The notes under the pieces were generated by a model. The model did no database searches and was not told where the DNA came from. It saw only the letters and a program-made list of their open reading frames with translations. DNA of 64,000 nucleotides from Porphyromonas loveana (GTDB lineage: Bacteria > Bacteroidota > Bacteroidia > Bacteroidales > Porphyromonadaceae), in contig NZ_QEKY01000001.1 of NCBI RefSeq assembly GCF_003096695.1, forward strand, positions 175,588-239,587, written 5' to 3'. Within the stretch, counting starts at the first letter, position 1, and every line of letters begins with the position of its first letter. Shown here piece after piece: positions 52,244-63,279 of the stretch. Both the position numbers and the translations under genes were made by a program.

Positions 52244-53797
52244 TTAGAGAGGCAGGTTGTCGTGTTTCTTAGCAGGGATTGTCTGCTTCTTGGTGCGAAG
52301 CTGCTCAAGGGCGCGGATGATGCGGAAGCGTGTATTGCGTGGCTCGATCACGTCGTCCATATAGCCATAAGAAGCGGCATTGTACGGATTGGCGAAAGCC
52401 TGACGATATTCTTCTTCCTTCTCCAAAGCTGCTTGCTGAGGATTCTCGGCAGCGGCTACTTCCTTGGCGAAGATTACTTCCACGGCTCCGCTCGGTCCCA
52501 TAACGGCGATCTCGGCCGAAGGCCATGCATAGTTGAGGTCGCTGCGCAGGTGCTTAGAACTCATCACGATGTAGGCACCACCGTAAGACTTACGCAGCGT
52601 CACTGCTACCTTGGGTACAGTGGCCTCGCCATAGGCGTAGAGCAACTTGGCTCCGTGCGTGATGACACCGTTGTACTCCTGACCGGTACCCGGTAAGAAG
52701 CCCGGCACGTCCACGAGCGTAACTAAGGGGATATTGAAGGCGTCGCAGAAGCGGATGAAGCGGGCTGCTTTGCGTGAGGCATTGGAGTCGAGACAGCCGG
52801 CCATTACTTGCGGTTGGTTGGCTACGATACCTACGCTCTGTCCGTTGAAGCGTGCAAAGCCGACGATGATATTGCGTGCAAAGTCGCGATGAACTTCCAA
52901 GAATTCACCGTGGTCCACGATGTGGCCGATGACTTCGTACATATCGTACGGACGATTGGCTTCGTCGGGGATGATTTCGTTCAGGGCGTCTTCTACACGA
53001 TCTACGGGGTCGGTACATTCTACACAGGGAGCTTCTTCCAAATTGTTCTGGGGGAGGAAGCTGAGCAAGTGACGGATCAGACGGATACCGTCTTCTTCGT
53101 TATTGACTGCAAAGTGTGCCACGCCGCTCTTTGTGGCGTGTACATCGGCTCCTCCGAGCTGCTCTTGTGTAACGTCTTCTCCGGTTACGGTTTTCACCAC
53201 CTTCGGTCCCGTGAGGAACATATAGCTGGTGCCGCGAGACATGATGGTGAAGTCTGTCAGTGCAGGAGAGTACACAGCGCCACCGGCACAGGGACCGAAG
53301 ATGGCAGAGATCTGTGGTACCACACCGGAGGCAAGGATGTTGTTTTCAAAGATTTCGCCGTATCCCTTCAAGGCATTCACTCCTTCTTGGATACGTGCGC
53401 CACCTGAGTCGTTCATGCCGATAACGGGAGCTCCCATACGCATGGCCAGTTCCATTACCTTACAGATCTTGGAGGCAAGCATTTCGGATAGGGCACCACC
53501 AAATACAGTGAAGTCCTGAGCGAAGACATAGACCAGACGGCCTTCGATCGTTCCGCTACCTACTACGACACCGTCACCGAGGAATTGCGTCTTGTCAATA
53601 CCAAAGTTGGTACAGCGGTGCTTAACGAACATATCCAGTTCTTCAAAGCTGCCTTCGTCCAAGAGCATGGCGATACGCTCACGGGCTGTGTACTTGCCCT
53701 TTTCGTGCTGGGCTGCAATTCTCTTCTCTCCACCAACAAGACGTGCTTGTTCGCGTAGTTGGATCAGCTCTTTTACTCTTTCCAGTTGAAAACTCAT
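52244..53797 (-). CDS. mmdA: Methylmalonyl-CoA decarboxylase alpha subunit (carboxyltransferase)
   Basis: This 517-residue cytosolic carboxyltransferase moves the carboxyl group of methylmalonyl-CoA to the biotin of MmdC, yielding propionyl-CoA. It carries both crotonase-like halves of the family: [19 protein letters not shown] and [17 protein letters not shown] in the first, [21 protein letters not shown] and [17 protein letters not shown] in the second, which includes oxyanion-hole glycines. Propionyl-CoA carboxylase beta subunits are very similar; the epimerase upstream and biotin carrier downstream, without a biotin carboxylase, support the decarboxylase. Confidence 0.92.
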   Translation of the reverse strand: MSFQLERVKELIQLREQARLVGGEKRIAAQHEKGKYTARERIAMLLDEGSFEELDMFVKHRCTNFGIDKTQFLGDGVVVGSGTIEGRLVYVFAQDFTVFGGALSEMLASKICKVMELAMRMGAPVIGMNDSGGARIQEGVNALKGYGEIFENNILASGVVPQISAIFGPCAGGAVYSPALTDFTIMSRGTSYMFLTGPKVVKTVTGEDVTQEQLGGADVHATKSGVAHFAVNNEEDGIRLIRHLLSFLPQNNLEEAPCVECTDPVDRVEDALNEIIPDEANRPYDMYEVIGHIVDHGEFLEVHRDFARNIIVGFARFNGQSVGIVANQPQVMAGCLDSNASRKAARFIRFCDAFNIPLVTLVDVPGFLPGTGQEYNGVITHGAKLLYAYGEATVPKVAVTLRKSYGGAYIVMSSKHLRSDLNYAWPSAEIAVMGPSGAVEVIFAKEVAAAENPQQAALEKEEEYRQAFANPYNAASYGYMDDVIEPRNTRFRIIRALEQLRTKKQTIPAKKHDNLPL

Positions 53798-53905
53798 ATT
53801 CTCTTTCTCTAAAAGTTTAGGTTATTATTTTGATCGACATGCGCAAGGCTATGCGAGTAGTGCGATTGCTCGTACTGCTTCGGGCTCTGTGCAGTGCAGA
53901 TATTC

Positions 53906-54310
53906 TTATTTGTGATCACATAATTCGGTGAGAACACCCATCGTGCTTTTTGGGTGCAGGAACGCAATGTTGAGCCCCTCCGCACCTTTGCGCGCTTTTT
54001 CATCTATCAACTTGACGCCCTTGGCGGCAACTTCGGCCAAAGCTTCGTTGGTGTCCTCCACGCAGAAGGCGATGTGATGAATGCCTTCGCCACGCTTCTC
54101 GATGAACTTAGCTATGGGGCTTTCGTCCGAAGTCGGCTCCAATAGCTCTAACTTTGTCTGGCCTACCATCATGAAAGCCGTGCGCACCTTCTGGTCGGCA
54201 ACTTCTTCGATGTTATAACACTTCAGTCCCAATACATTCTCATAGTAGGGGAGCGCCTCCTCGATGCTTTTGACTGCGATGCCGAGGTGTTCGATGTGTG
54301 ACAGATTCAT
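53906..54310 (-). CDS. mce: Methylmalonyl-CoA epimerase
   Basis: This 134-residue glyoxalase-fold enzyme interconverts the R and S forms of methylmalonyl-CoA between the B12-dependent mutase and the decarboxylase. It has the paired beta-alpha-beta modules with metal ligands in [21 protein letters not shown] and the C-terminal glutamate in [10 protein letters not shown]. The start at ATG 54310 ([13 protein letters not shown]) is preferred; an open frame extends 12 codons upstream without family similarity. It is the first gene of the mce-mmd operon, 108 bases before mmdA. Confidence 0.93.
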   Translation of the reverse strand: MNLSHIEHLGIAVKSIEEALPYYENVLGLKCYNIEEVADQKVRTAFMMVGQTKLELLEPTSDESPIAKFIEKRGEGIHHIAFCVEDTNEALAEVAAKGVKLIDEKARKGAEGLNIAFLHPKSTMGVLTELCDHK

Positions 54311-54351
54311 TGATTTTTGAATTTTGTTGTTGGATTGACTTTTCACTTATT

Positions 54352-54384
54352 GAAAATACTAATGATAGTATTTTCGCAAATGTA
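54352..54384 (-). promoter_or_regulatory. Promoter and overlapping palindrome of the mce-mmd operon
   Basis: The minus strand has TACATTTG at 54377-54384 as a -7 element, giving a start near 54370. A perfect 10-bp inverted repeat, GAAAATACTA (54352-54361) and TAGTATTTTC (54366-54375), covers that start. It could be an operator or a leader hairpin. Confidence 0.5.
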
Positions 54385-54476
54385 GAAATTATTCTTGATT
54401 AGCCGATTATCTATTTCCTTTGTCTTGAGAGGAAATCTCCATCCATTCGTAAATGGACATAGTAAGGGCGGAAGCA

Positions 54477-54522
54477 ACAAGGGCCGTACACGAGAAGATA
54501 ATGCTCTCGGTACGGCCCTTGT
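54477..54522 (-). terminator. Terminator of frdCAB
   Basis: ACAAGGGCCGTAC (54477-54489) and GTACGGCCCTTGT (54510-54522) form a 13-bp stem with an inner CGAGA/TCTCG stem. It lies 21 bases past the frdB stop. Confidence 0.8.
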
Positions 54523-54542
54523 ATATTAGGATTGACGGGAAA

Positions 54543-55298
<756 letters not shown>

Positions 55299-55327
55299 TG
55301 TGATTCTGTTTTAGCGGGTAGGCATTA

Positions 55328-57271
55328 TTAGTTCTTATAGTTGCGTTGAGCGCGGACAGTCTCTTCGTATACCAAGTCTTCTTTGTACATGGTCGGAGCC
55401 TTGTCCTCTCCCTGATATTCCCAACAAGAAACGTAAGCAAACTTGTCGTCGTCACGCTTGGCTTCGCCTTCTTCGGTCTGATGTTCGATACGGAAGTGTC
55501 CGCCGCAACTCTCTTCGCGATCCAATGCGTCATGTGCCATGAGCGAACCGATCTCGATGAAGTCGGCCAAACGAAGCGCTTTCTCCAATTCTATGTTTAG
55601 GTCGTTGCCTTCTCCGGGTACATATACATTCTTCCAGAACTCTTTCTTGAGGGCATCCAACTTGACAATGGCTTCTTCGAGACCTGCTTTGTCGCGTCCC
55701 ATACCCACGTTGTCCCACATGATATGTCCCAGTTCTTTGTGGAGGTCATCCACAGACTTCTGTCCCTTGACGTTCATGATGCGGTTGATGCGGTCTTGGA
55801 TGGCTTTCTCAGCAGCTTCGAACTCAGGAAGATCCGTGCTGAAGCGTGGCACCTGAATTTGATCGGCCAGATAGTTCTGCATCGTGTAAGGAATAACGAA
55901 GTAACCGTCAGCAAGACCCTGCATCAAAGCAGATGCTCCGAGACGGTTGGCACCGTGGTCTGAGAAGTTGGCTTCTCCGATAGCGAAGAGACCCGGGATA
56001 GAGGTCATCAGTTCGTAGTCCACCCAGAGACCTCCCATCGTGTAGTGGATGGCGGGATAGATCATCATCGGAGCCTCGTATGGGTTCTCATCGGCAATCT
56101 TTTCATACATCTGGAAGAGGTTGCCATACTTCTGTTCTACTACGTTCCTGCCGAGGCGATTGATGGCATCACTGAAATCGAGGAATACAGCCAGACCGGT
56201 ATTGTTCACACCGAAGCCGGCGTCGCAACGCTCTTTGGCAGCACGGCTGGCCACGTCGCGAGGTACCAAGTTTCCGAATGCCGGATAGCGACGCTCCAGA
56301 TAGTAGTCGCGCTTTTCTTCGGGTATATCCTTGCCCTTGATTTCTCCACGTTGTAGACGCTTGGCATCCTCTATATCCTTGGGTACCCAGATTCGGCCGT
56401 CGTTACGGAGCGACTCGGACATAAGAGTCAGCTTAGACTGGTAGTCTCCGTGAACGGGGATGCAAGTGGGGTGGATCTGAGCCATACAAGGATTGGCGAA
56501 GTAAGCGCCCTTCTTGTAGCACTGCCATGCGGCTGAGCCGTTAGATGCCATGGCGTTGGTAGAGAGGAAGAAGGCGTTGCCGTATCCGCCGGTAGCGATT
56601 ACAACGGCATGAGCAGCAAAGCGTTCGATCTTACCTGTAACCAAGTTGCGAGCGATGATACCGCGAGCACGTCCTTCCACGAGGACAACGTCCAACATCT
56701 CGTGACGAGTGTAGAGCTTCACCTTGCCCAATCCTACTTGACGTGACAGGGCCGAGTAGGCACCGAGGAGCAACTGCTGCCCCGTCTGTCCGCGAGCATA
56801 GAACGTACGAGATACCTGTGCACCACCGAATGAACGGTTGTCCAAGAGACCGCCATATTCGCGAGCAAAGGGTACTCCTTGAGCTACGCACTGGTCGATG
56901 ATTGCGTTGGATACTTCTGCCAGACGATATACGTTAGCTTCACGGGCACGATAGTCTCCACCCTTGATAGTATCGTAGAAGAGACGGTACACAGAGTCGC
57001 CGTCGTTCTGATAGTTCTTAGCGGCATTGATACCTCCCTGTGCAGCGATCGAGTGTGCGCGACGGGGAGAGTCCTGAATACAGAAGTTGAGTACGTTGAA
57101 ACCCATCTCGCCGAAAGAAGCGGCAGCCGATGCTCCAGCCAGACCGGTTCCGACTACGATGATGTCGAGGCGACGCTTGTTTGCGGGGTTCACCAACTTC
57201 TGATGATCCTTATAATTGGTCCACTTGTCTTTCAGCGGGCCGGCAGGGATTTTGGAATTTATTGTAGCCAT
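55328..57271 (-). CDS. frdA: Fumarate reductase/succinate dehydrogenase flavoprotein subunit
   Basis: This 647-residue catalytic subunit holds FAD covalently and reduces fumarate to succinate. The N-terminal dinucleotide fold is [21 protein letters not shown]; the flavin-binding histidine is in [17 protein letters not shown]. Active-site residues are in HPTCIP and in [22 protein letters not shown]. Its length exceeds E. coli FrdA and matches epsilon-type/Bacteroidetes enzymes. It lies 33 bases after frdC and 29 before frdB. Confidence 0.95.
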   Translation of the reverse strand: MATINSKIPAGPLKDKWTNYKDHQKLVNPANKRRLDIIVVGTGLAGASAAASFGEMGFNVLNFCIQDSPRRAHSIAAQGGINAAKNYQNDGDSVYRLFYDTIKGGDYRAREANVYRLAEVSNAIIDQCVAQGVPFAREYGGLLDNRSFGGAQVSRTFYARGQTGQQLLLGAYSALSRQVGLGKVKLYTRHEMLDVVLVEGRARGIIARNLVTGKIERFAAHAVVIATGGYGNAFFLSTNAMASNGSAAWQCYKKGAYFANPCMAQIHPTCIPVHGDYQSKLTLMSESLRNDGRIWVPKDIEDAKRLQRGEIKGKDIPEEKRDYYLERRYPAFGNLVPRDVASRAAKERCDAGFGVNNTGLAVFLDFSDAINRLGRNVVEQKYGNLFQMYEKIADENPYEAPMMIYPAIHYTMGGLWVDYELMTSIPGLFAIGEANFSDHGANRLGASALMQGLADGYFVIPYTMQNYLADQIQVPRFSTDLPEFEAAEKAIQDRINRIMNVKGQKSVDDLHKELGHIMWDNVGMGRDKAGLEEAIVKLDALKKEFWKNVYVPGEGNDLNIELEKALRLADFIEIGSLMAHDALDREESCGGHFRIEHQTEEGEAKRDDDKFAYVSCWEYQGEDKAPTMYKEDLVYEETVRAQRNYKN

Positions 57272-57304
57272 TGTGCAATGCTTTAGAATTAGAAGGTATT
57301 AACA

Positions 57305-57997
57305 TTAACCGATAAATGCTTGACACGCAAATACGATCATAACCAAAACGAAACCGCCTACCAGAATTGTGGACGCCACGTTGGAGATCGTTTTGATACG
57401 CTTCATCCAAATGGTATTGCTCCATCCCAATGTCTGTAGTGCACTCCAGAAACCGTGCGTCAGGTGGAACCACAATGCCACCAGCCATACAGCGTAGAGC
57501 ACCAGGAAGAGCGGTTGACTGAAGGTGTAACGGATCAGTTCCGCACCCTTGGCAGGATGATCAAAGCCTTCGATGCCATATACACTTACGTCCGTGTGGC
57601 AGATTTCTGCCAACTGCATCTTTGCCCAGAAGTTGAACAGGTGCAGACCGATACCGAGCAGGACAATGATTCCGAGAACAAGCATGTTCTGCGAGCTCCA
57701 TTCTACTCCTTGAGGCTTACCCGTCATGGCATAACGGTCAGAACCGCGAGCGCGGAGGTTCTGCACGTTGAGCACAAAAGCATACACGATGTGCAAGACC
57801 ATCAGTGCAGCCAAGCCAATAGATGCAACCAAGGCATACCAATTGGCTCCAAGAAATTCACATATCATGTTGTAGCCCTCAGTCGAGAAGATCGCCACGA
57901 GGTTCATGGACATGTGAAACGTCAAAAACAGGATTAGCGCCAGTCCGGTGACACTCATCACCACTTTACGGCCAATCGAGGATTTAAGTAACCACAT
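57305..57997 (-). CDS. frdC: Fumarate reductase/succinate dehydrogenase cytochrome b subunit
   Basis: This 230-residue protein has five hydrophobic segments (about 10-33, 52-78, 98-120, 150-175 and 205-228) with histidines in TFHMSMNLVAIF, LHIVYAF, LHLFNFW and HLTHGFW as ligands for two b haems. It anchors the complex and oxidises menaquinol. The single-subunit di-haem anchor marks a type B fumarate reductase. It is the first gene of the operon. Confidence 0.92.
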   Translation of the reverse strand: MWLLKSSIGRKVVMSVTGLALILFLTFHMSMNLVAIFSTEGYNMICEFLGANWYALVASIGLAALMVLHIVYAFVLNVQNLRARGSDRYAMTGKPQGVEWSSQNMLVLGIIVLLGIGLHLFNFWAKMQLAEICHTDVSVYGIEGFDHPAKGAELIRYTFSQPLFLVLYAVWLVALWFHLTHGFWSALQTLGWSNTIWMKRIKTISNVASTILVGGFVLVMIVFACQAFIG

Positions 57998-58117
57998 AGT
58001 TTTTTACCGATTAAGTTATTGAGTTATTGTTTCTTTCCCTTTAGCAAATCATTCCGCTCACAAGCGTTTTTTTGACTTCGTTCTTGTTTATTTACAGACG
58101 TTCAGCCCTTAGGGCAA

Positions 58118-58125
58118 CAAAGATA
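58118..58125 (-). promoter_or_regulatory. -7 element of frdCAB
   Basis: The minus strand reads TATCTTTG, an exact -7 match, placing the start near 58111 and a leader of about 114 bases before frdC. The rest of the gap (58126-58516) holds no credible gene; an open frame at 58252-58494 on the minus strand is not supported. Confidence 0.5.
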
Positions 58126-58516
58126 ACGGAAAAAAATACATAATCACGAGATATAGTGAAAAAGCCATCCGATATCGTCATTTTATATCCCTAATCATGG
58201 TGATGTAATCCGCTCTTATTTTTTTTCTTTTTGATGGTCTAATGCATTTGTTTACAGTTCGTTATGGTTTCTGTTTCTTAGCATTTCGAGAGACTTGTTT
58301 AGCCCTTTGTTAGGTGCTGTACCGCCCGTATTTTTTCTCTGTGTCTGCCGAGACAAAGCACTTGTCGTTCTCTTGCAGCATCTTAATGCTATGCTTGTAA
58401 GACCATAGTTGGCGAACTTTAGCAACTTGGCTGCTGTTCCTTTTGAAAATATGGTGCATAAAGCAGAGCTTTCTGTGTGCCACTTCAAAAACAAGATCTA
58501 CAAAAGCATATCAAAG

Positions 58517-58726
58517 ATGGAATCAAAAAGCTTTTCAGTCGAAGGGATGATGTGTGGCGGTTGTGCCGCCACGGTGGAAAAAGCGGCCCTCTCCATTTCG
58601 GGCGTTAGTACGGCATTTGTCTCTTTGGAGTCTCATAGTCTCACCATTGAGTACGATCCTGCAATAGCATCTCCTGCATCGGTGGCCGATGCTGTGCGAG
58701 CGGCAGGTTTCGAATGCAGTCTCTGA
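58517..58726 (+). CDS. Heavy-metal-associated (HMA) domain protein, CopZ-like chaperone
   Basis: The 69 residues form one HMA domain with the metal-binding MMCGGC near residue 12 and the usual beta-alpha-beta layout (VSLESHSLTIEYDP). It would deliver Cu(I) to the ATPase encoded 33 bases downstream, whose own N-terminal HMA domain is a docking partner. The start is placed at ATG 58517, where family similarity begins; upstream codons to 58409 in the same frame look non-coding. Confidence 0.88.
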   Translation: MESKSFSVEGMMCGGCAATVEKAALSISGVSTAFVSLESHSLTIEYDPAIASPASVADAVRAAGFECSL

Positions 58727-58759
58727 ACAGGATTTATTTCTAACCCGTAAGTTAATGTC

Positions 58760-60967
58760 ATGAAAGAGCAAAAACGTTTTCCTGTCGTTGGGATGCGCTG
58801 TGCCGGTTGTGCCCATGCCGTAGAGCAGGTAGCTTCCAAAGTAGATGGGGTGGACGATGCCCATGTGCAGTTGGCCGAGAATATGCTCTCTGTCTCCATT
58901 CAAGATAGTCCAGAGGCGGTGGATGTACTGCGCAGAGCTGTTCGGGGCATCGGTTTTGATCTGATTGTAGAGGATTCTGAGGCCGATCAGCTCCGCCTAC
59001 GCGACGCCATGGAAGCGACAGAGCTGCTCCGGATGAAGCGGGACACGGTCATGGCTTGGGCCTCTTCCGTCGCCCTCATGTTTCTGATGGTCGTTCCGCA
59101 TTTTGCAGCCATGCCCTATCTGATGATGCTCATAGCTCTTCCCGCTTATATATGGGCCGGAAGGGCGTTTCATCTTTCGGCTTTGCGTCAGCTCCGTCAT
59201 GGCGTGTTCTCGATGGATACCCTGGTATCGCTCAGCACTACGATCTCCTTTTTCTACAGCGTGGTAGTCCTATTTTTCTTTCGTGAGGGGCCGGTGGGCA
59301 TGGCCTTGCACCTCTATTTCGATGCTTCCGCCATGATTATTGCCTTTGTCCTTTTGGGTAAATTGATGGAGAAACGCGCCGGCAGGAACACCGGACAAGC
59401 CATTCGCGAACTGATGCGCCTGCAACCTGCTGAAGCGTTGGTAGTCCGAGGAGGAAAAGAGGTGGTGATGCCTGTCACGGCTCTTATAGCCGGCGATCTT
59501 GTGCGGGTGCGTCCCGGCGAACAGGTGCCGGTGGATGGCGTGGTCACCGAAGGCAGCAGTTCTGTTCAGGAAAGCATGATAAGCGGCGAGCCACTTCCGC
59601 GAGAAAAAGAAACCGGATCGGCCGTTTTCTCCGGCACCATCAACGGATCCGGAGTCCTCACCGTGCAGGCTACCCACGTGGGTAGCGATACAGTGCTGGG
59701 ACGCATCATTCGTACTGTGCGCGAAGCACAGGCGAGCAAAGCTCCCATTCAGCGCCTCGCAGATAAGATTGCGGGCATATTCGTCCCCATCGTCATCGCA
59801 TTGGCCATCCTTACCTATGTAATATGGAGACTCGCGGGAGGCGAAGACGCCGGCATCTATGGCCTTTTCTGTGCCATTTCTGTTCTGGTGATAGCCTGCC
59901 CGTGTGCGTTGGGCTTGGCCACTCCCACTGCCTTGGTGGTAGGCATTGGTCGGGCAGCTTGCAATGGCATACTCGTGCGCAATGCCGAGGCTTTGGAGCG
60001 CTTTGCAGCTATCGACACGGTCATTTTGGATAAGACGGGTACACTCACCGAGGGCAAGCCACAGGTGACGCAGACTCACTGGTTCGTTCCTGACGGGGAG
60101 ATGCCCGCATTGAGGCGGTTGCTCTACTCGGCCGAGATCCTCAGCACCCATCCTCTGGCTGCTGCTGTATGCCGTGCATTTGTCGGGGACGGCAGCACGG
60201 TGGAGCTGTCTGATGTGCAGAATTATGCGGGCCGGGGGATATCATTCACATACGAAGGGTCAGTTTACAACGTAGGCAGTGCCGCTTTTGTCGCAGAGTC
60301 AGGAGCAACAGTTCCGAGCAGTGTATCGGCTCCGCCGGACGATGCCGCCGTTCTCTTTTTTGCCTGTGGCGACAAGATGTTGGGGCGCTTCTGCGTTACC
60401 GATGAATTGCAGCCCCAAGCTGCCGAAGTCTTGGAGCAGTTGCGTCGTCATAAGGTCCGCACTGTTATGCTCACGGGCGACCGCCCCGAGGCTGCTGAGT
60501 CATTGGCACGCAAATTGGGGCTGGAAGAGTACCGCGGAGGCATGATGCCGTCCGACAAGGCAGACTATATTCGGATGCTACGATCCCAAGGGCATCATGT
60601 GGCGATGGTTGGCGATGGGGTGAACGACTCCGAAGCGCTGAGCATGGCCGACGTGAGCGTGGCTATGGGCGATGGCAGTCACATCGCCATGGAGGTGGCA
60701 GGGATCACGCTCATGCGTTCCGATCTGCGTCTCCTGCCTGCTGCCTATGAGCTTTCGCGTGCTACACGTCGCACGGTGAAGGGCAATCTCTTCTGGGCTA
60801 TGTGCTACAACTTGATAGCCATCCCCATCGCTGCGGGTTTGCTCTTTCCGCTCAACGGCTTCCTCCTCAGCCCCGCAATTGCGGGTGCGGCCATGGCTTT
60901 TAGCTCTGTCTCTGTCGTGGCTAATAGCTTACGTCTGCGCACAAAGCGTGTACCTTTGCTGCGCTAA
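58760..60967 (+). CDS. copA: Copper-exporting P1B-type ATPase
   Basis: The 735 residues include one N-terminal HMA domain (about 4-70, MRCAGCAHAV), eight membrane helices with the metal-site motif CPCALG, the phosphorylation motif DKTGTLTEG, the nucleotide-binding HPLA and GDGVNDSEAL motifs, and the TGE actuator equivalent SGEPLPREK. The CPC motif and two metal-binding cysteines in the HMA domain indicate Cu(I) or Ag(I) export. It shares a transcript with the chaperone gene. Export protects iron-sulfur enzymes of this anaerobe from copper. Confidence 0.94.
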   Translation: MKEQKRFPVVGMRCAGCAHAVEQVASKVDGVDDAHVQLAENMLSVSIQDSPEAVDVLRRAVRGIGFDLIVEDSEADQLRLRDAMEATELLRMKRDTVMAWASSVALMFLMVVPHFAAMPYLMMLIALPAYIWAGRAFHLSALRQLRHGVFSMDTLVSLSTTISFFYSVVVLFFFREGPVGMALHLYFDASAMIIAFVLLGKLMEKRAGRNTGQAIRELMRLQPAEALVVRGGKEVVMPVTALIAGDLVRVRPGEQVPVDGVVTEGSSSVQESMISGEPLPREKETGSAVFSGTINGSGVLTVQATHVGSDTVLGRIIRTVREAQASKAPIQRLADKIAGIFVPIVIALAILTYVIWRLAGGEDAGIYGLFCAISVLVIACPCALGLATPTALVVGIGRAACNGILVRNAEALERFAAIDTVILDKTGTLTEGKPQVTQTHWFVPDGEMPALRRLLYSAEILSTHPLAAAVCRAFVGDGSTVELSDVQNYAGRGISFTYEGSVYNVGSAAFVAESGATVPSSVSAPPDDAAVLFFACGDKMLGRFCVTDELQPQAAEVLEQLRRHKVRTVMLTGDRPEAAESLARKLGLEEYRGGMMPSDKADYIRMLRSQGHHVAMVGDGVNDSEALSMADVSVAMGDGSHIAMEVAGITLMRSDLRLLPAAYELSRATRRTVKGNLFWAMCYNLIAIPIAAGLLFPLNGFLLSPAIAGAAMAFSSVSVVANSLRLRTKRVPLLR

Positions 60968-60983
60968 CATTTATAATAACCGT

Positions 60984-61472
60984 ATGAAGCAACATAAAAT
61001 CCTATTCGTTTGTCTGGGCAATATCTGCCGTTCTCCGTCGGCCGAGGCTGTCTTCCGTTCGTTCGTGGAGCAACGGGGCGAAGCTGACCGATTCATAATA
61101 GACTCGGCAGGACTCATCGCGCACCACCAAGGTGAGAAGGCCGATGCCCGAATGCGGGCACATGCTGCTCGTCGGGGGTACGACCTCACGTCCCTGTCGC
61201 GCCCCATTGAGTATGCCGATTTCGATCGATTCGACTACATCATCGGCATGGACTTCTCCAATCGTGAGCGTTTGCAGGCCTTGGCACCCACCGATGAAGC
61301 CGCAGCTAAAATCCACCTGATGACGGACTTCAGCCGCGCCGGAGTGCATGACCACGTCCCCGATCCTTACTATGGCGGAGCATCGGGGTTTGAATTGGTA
61401 CTCGACATCTTGGAAGAATGTACCACAGGGCTGTACGATCACCTCACCAAGAGATCCACTTCCCCGCAGTAA
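60984..61472 (+). CDS. ltp1: Low-molecular-weight protein tyrosine phosphatase (Ltp1-like)
   Basis: This 162-residue protein (start ATG 60984) shows the C-x5-R-S loop CLGNICRS with nucleophile C10 and R16 and the general-acid DPYYGG near residue 130. P. gingivalis Ltp1 is known to control exopolysaccharide and community development by dephosphorylating a bacterial tyrosine kinase system; the assignment here rests on family and species. The frame is open upstream to 60879, but that part overlaps copA and is not used. Located between copA (16 bases) and a MATE gene (4 bases). Confidence 0.9.
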   Translation: MKQHKILFVCLGNICRSPSAEAVFRSFVEQRGEADRFIIDSAGLIAHHQGEKADARMRAHAARRGYDLTSLSRPIEYADFDRFDYIIGMDFSNRERLQALAPTDEAAAKIHLMTDFSRAGVHDHVPDPYYGGASGFELVLDILEECTTGLYDHLTKRSTSPQ

Positions 61473-61476
61473 TAGC

Positions 61477-62814
61477 ATGAAAACCACCCTCCGCAGGGAG
61501 ATGGACGGCCGCATCCTCAGATTGGCCGTGCCCAATATCATCTCCAATATCACTGTCCCGCTCCTCACCATTGTGGACGTGGCGTTGGCAGGTCACATGG
61601 AATCTGCCGGCTCCATCGGCGCGGTCGCTGTGGCTGCCGGGGTAGTGAACTATGCCTTCTGGCTCTTTGCCTTCCTGCGCATGGGGACTACGGGTTTTAC
61701 GGCTCAGGCTTTTGGCCGTAGCGATGTGCGTGCCATCACACGCTATTTGGCTCGGGGGGTGTTGTTGGCATTGGGCGCGGGACTTTTGTTAATAGTCGCA
61801 GCCCCCTTGGTCGAACGCTTCGGTCATCTTCTCGCCTCGGGGCAGGAGACCATTGGACGCGAGGCACGCGAATACATTCGCATTGCCCTTTGGGGTGCGC
61901 CGGCAGCCTTGTTGATCTATGTTTTCAATGGGTGGTACGTCGGGATGCAGAATACACGCATTCCCATGTGGGTGGCTATCCTGTCCAATCTCATCAATAT
62001 TGTCCTCAGTTTCTACTTCGTCAAAGGACTTGATATGGGCGTGGTCGGTTTGGCAACCGGCACAGTGGTGGCCCAATATATAGGCCTGGCACTGTTAGTC
62101 GGCGTGGCCATGTTCCGCTATAGGCGGGTGTTGCGTTTCTTCCGCCTCGGCAGTCTTTCCGATACTTCGGGCTACGGCGTGTATTTGCGTACAGGGGGCG
62201 ATCTCTTTGTTCGTACGGCCATGCTGGGTGCAGTCACACTGTTTTTTACCTCCGCTTCGTCGGCCATAGGAGAAACTACGGTCGCTGCCAATGCCTTGCT
62301 GATGCAGCTTTTTACACTATTCTCTTATTTTATGGATGGCTTTGCCTACGCAGGCGAGGCACTCACGGGACGCTACGTCGGTGCGCGGCGGGCCGATGAT
62401 TTACGACTGATGATCCGTCGCCTTTTCTTCATCGGCACGATTGTTTCGCTTGTCGTTACCATCCTTTATCTGTTATTCCCTGTCGCTCTTCTATCTCTCT
62501 TGAGTGATAAGCAGGCGGTAGTCTCCCACGCGAGTCGGTATGCCGTATGGGCGGGGATTGTGCCCCTTGTATCCTTTGCCGCTTTCTTGTGGGACGGAGT
62601 CTTTGTGGGGGCTACGGCTTCCGCAGCCATGCGCACGGCTATGACAGCTGCTTTCGTCGTTTTTTTTGCTGTGTACTATGCTTTTCGTTTGCCGATGGGC
62701 GAGGCTGCTCTTTGGCTTGCCTTCAATCTTTATCTCCTCACGCGTAGTCTGATGCAAACGCTGTGGTATCGCAGGCGTTTTTACAGCTGGGCGGCCACGG
62801 GAGCAGGGCACTGA
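61477..62814 (+). CDS. MATE family efflux transporter (DinF-like)
   Basis: This 445-residue protein (start ATG 61477, four bases after the ltp1 stop) has twelve hydrophobic segments in two bundles. Characteristic MATE positions are DVALAGHMESAGSIGAVAVAAG in helix 2 and FYFVKGLDMGVVGLATGTVVAQ near the middle. Sodium- or proton-driven export of cationic drugs or metabolites is typical of the family; the substrate is unknown. It ends the cop-ltp1 cluster. Confidence 0.88.
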   Translation: MKTTLRREMDGRILRLAVPNIISNITVPLLTIVDVALAGHMESAGSIGAVAVAAGVVNYAFWLFAFLRMGTTGFTAQAFGRSDVRAITRYLARGVLLALGAGLLLIVAAPLVERFGHLLASGQETIGREAREYIRIALWGAPAALLIYVFNGWYVGMQNTRIPMWVAILSNLINIVLSFYFVKGLDMGVVGLATGTVVAQYIGLALLVGVAMFRYRRVLRFFRLGSLSDTSGYGVYLRTGGDLFVRTAMLGAVTLFFTSASSAIGETTVAANALLMQLFTLFSYFMDGFAYAGEALTGRYVGARRADDLRLMIRRLFFIGTIVSLVVTILYLLFPVALLSLLSDKQAVVSHASRYAVWAGIVPLVSFAAFLWDGVFVGATASAAMRTAMTAAFVVFFAVYYAFRLPMGEAALWLAFNLYLLTRSLMQTLWYRRRFYSWAATGAGH

Positions 62815-62935
62815 TGCCGGAGATCTGCTGCTCCCTTCATATCTTATATTGCACGATCGGTGTGAAACGATTTGTCCTTCCGGTCAGAGGCGTAGGCCGA
62901 TAGTGTGTCCGCCGTCTGAGCGTCGTCCTCGAATT

Positions 62936-63060
62936 TTTGCGCCGCAATCCAAAAGAATGTGGCGCAGAAATGCCGGAAAAACACGCGCCAAAACTTTTTT
63001 GAAAAGGCGCATAAATTTTTCCGAAATGGCGCCAAAATAATTTCTTTTTGGCGCGTGTTT
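62936..63060. repeat. TGGCGC-type palindromic intergenic repeat, copy 3
   Basis: GCGCCGCAATCC, TGTGGCGCAG, ACGCGCCAAAAC, AAAAGGCGCATAAA, GAAATGGCGCCAAAA and TTTTTGGCGCGTG follow each other at 20-30-base steps. The segment GGCGCATAAATTTTTCCGAAATGGCGCCA matches part of the element at 2154-2309, and GGCGCGTGTTTTT pairs with AAAACACGCGCC. A further TTTGGCGCAAAAAAAG near 63970-63987 may begin another copy. The rest of 62815-63213 is featureless. Confidence 0.6.
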
Positions 63061-63212
63061 TTGCGAGGGGGTGCGCAGGATAGAGGTCATAATGCATCAG
63101 CATGCTTTTTTTTACTGGGGCATATCCAACTCTTTAGCCTGGCTATGTAGATTTTTTCTTTCTCGCTCTTGTTCGTGTGAGCCGACTAAGTTCATCTGCC
63201 GCAACCCATTGT

Positions 63213-63239
63213 CTTGTGTTGATTGATAAGATCAATACA
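63213..63239. promoter_or_regulatory. Palindrome upstream of dps, candidate OxyR-like operator
   Basis: TTGTGTTGATTGATAAGATCAATACAC is an imperfect inverted repeat (GTGTTGAT and ATCAATAC around seven bases) centred about 68 bases before the expected start of dps transcription. P. gingivalis dps is known to depend on OxyR; that this palindrome is the site is inference. Confidence 0.4.
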
Positions 63240-63279
63240 CCTATATACCCCCTCTGTTGCTGATAGTTAGCTCTGCCGG

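Noticed and set aside
58252..58494. Minus-strand ORF of 80 codons between frdC and the copper chaperone
   Set aside because: No recognisable protein and no promoter; at most a decayed fragment.
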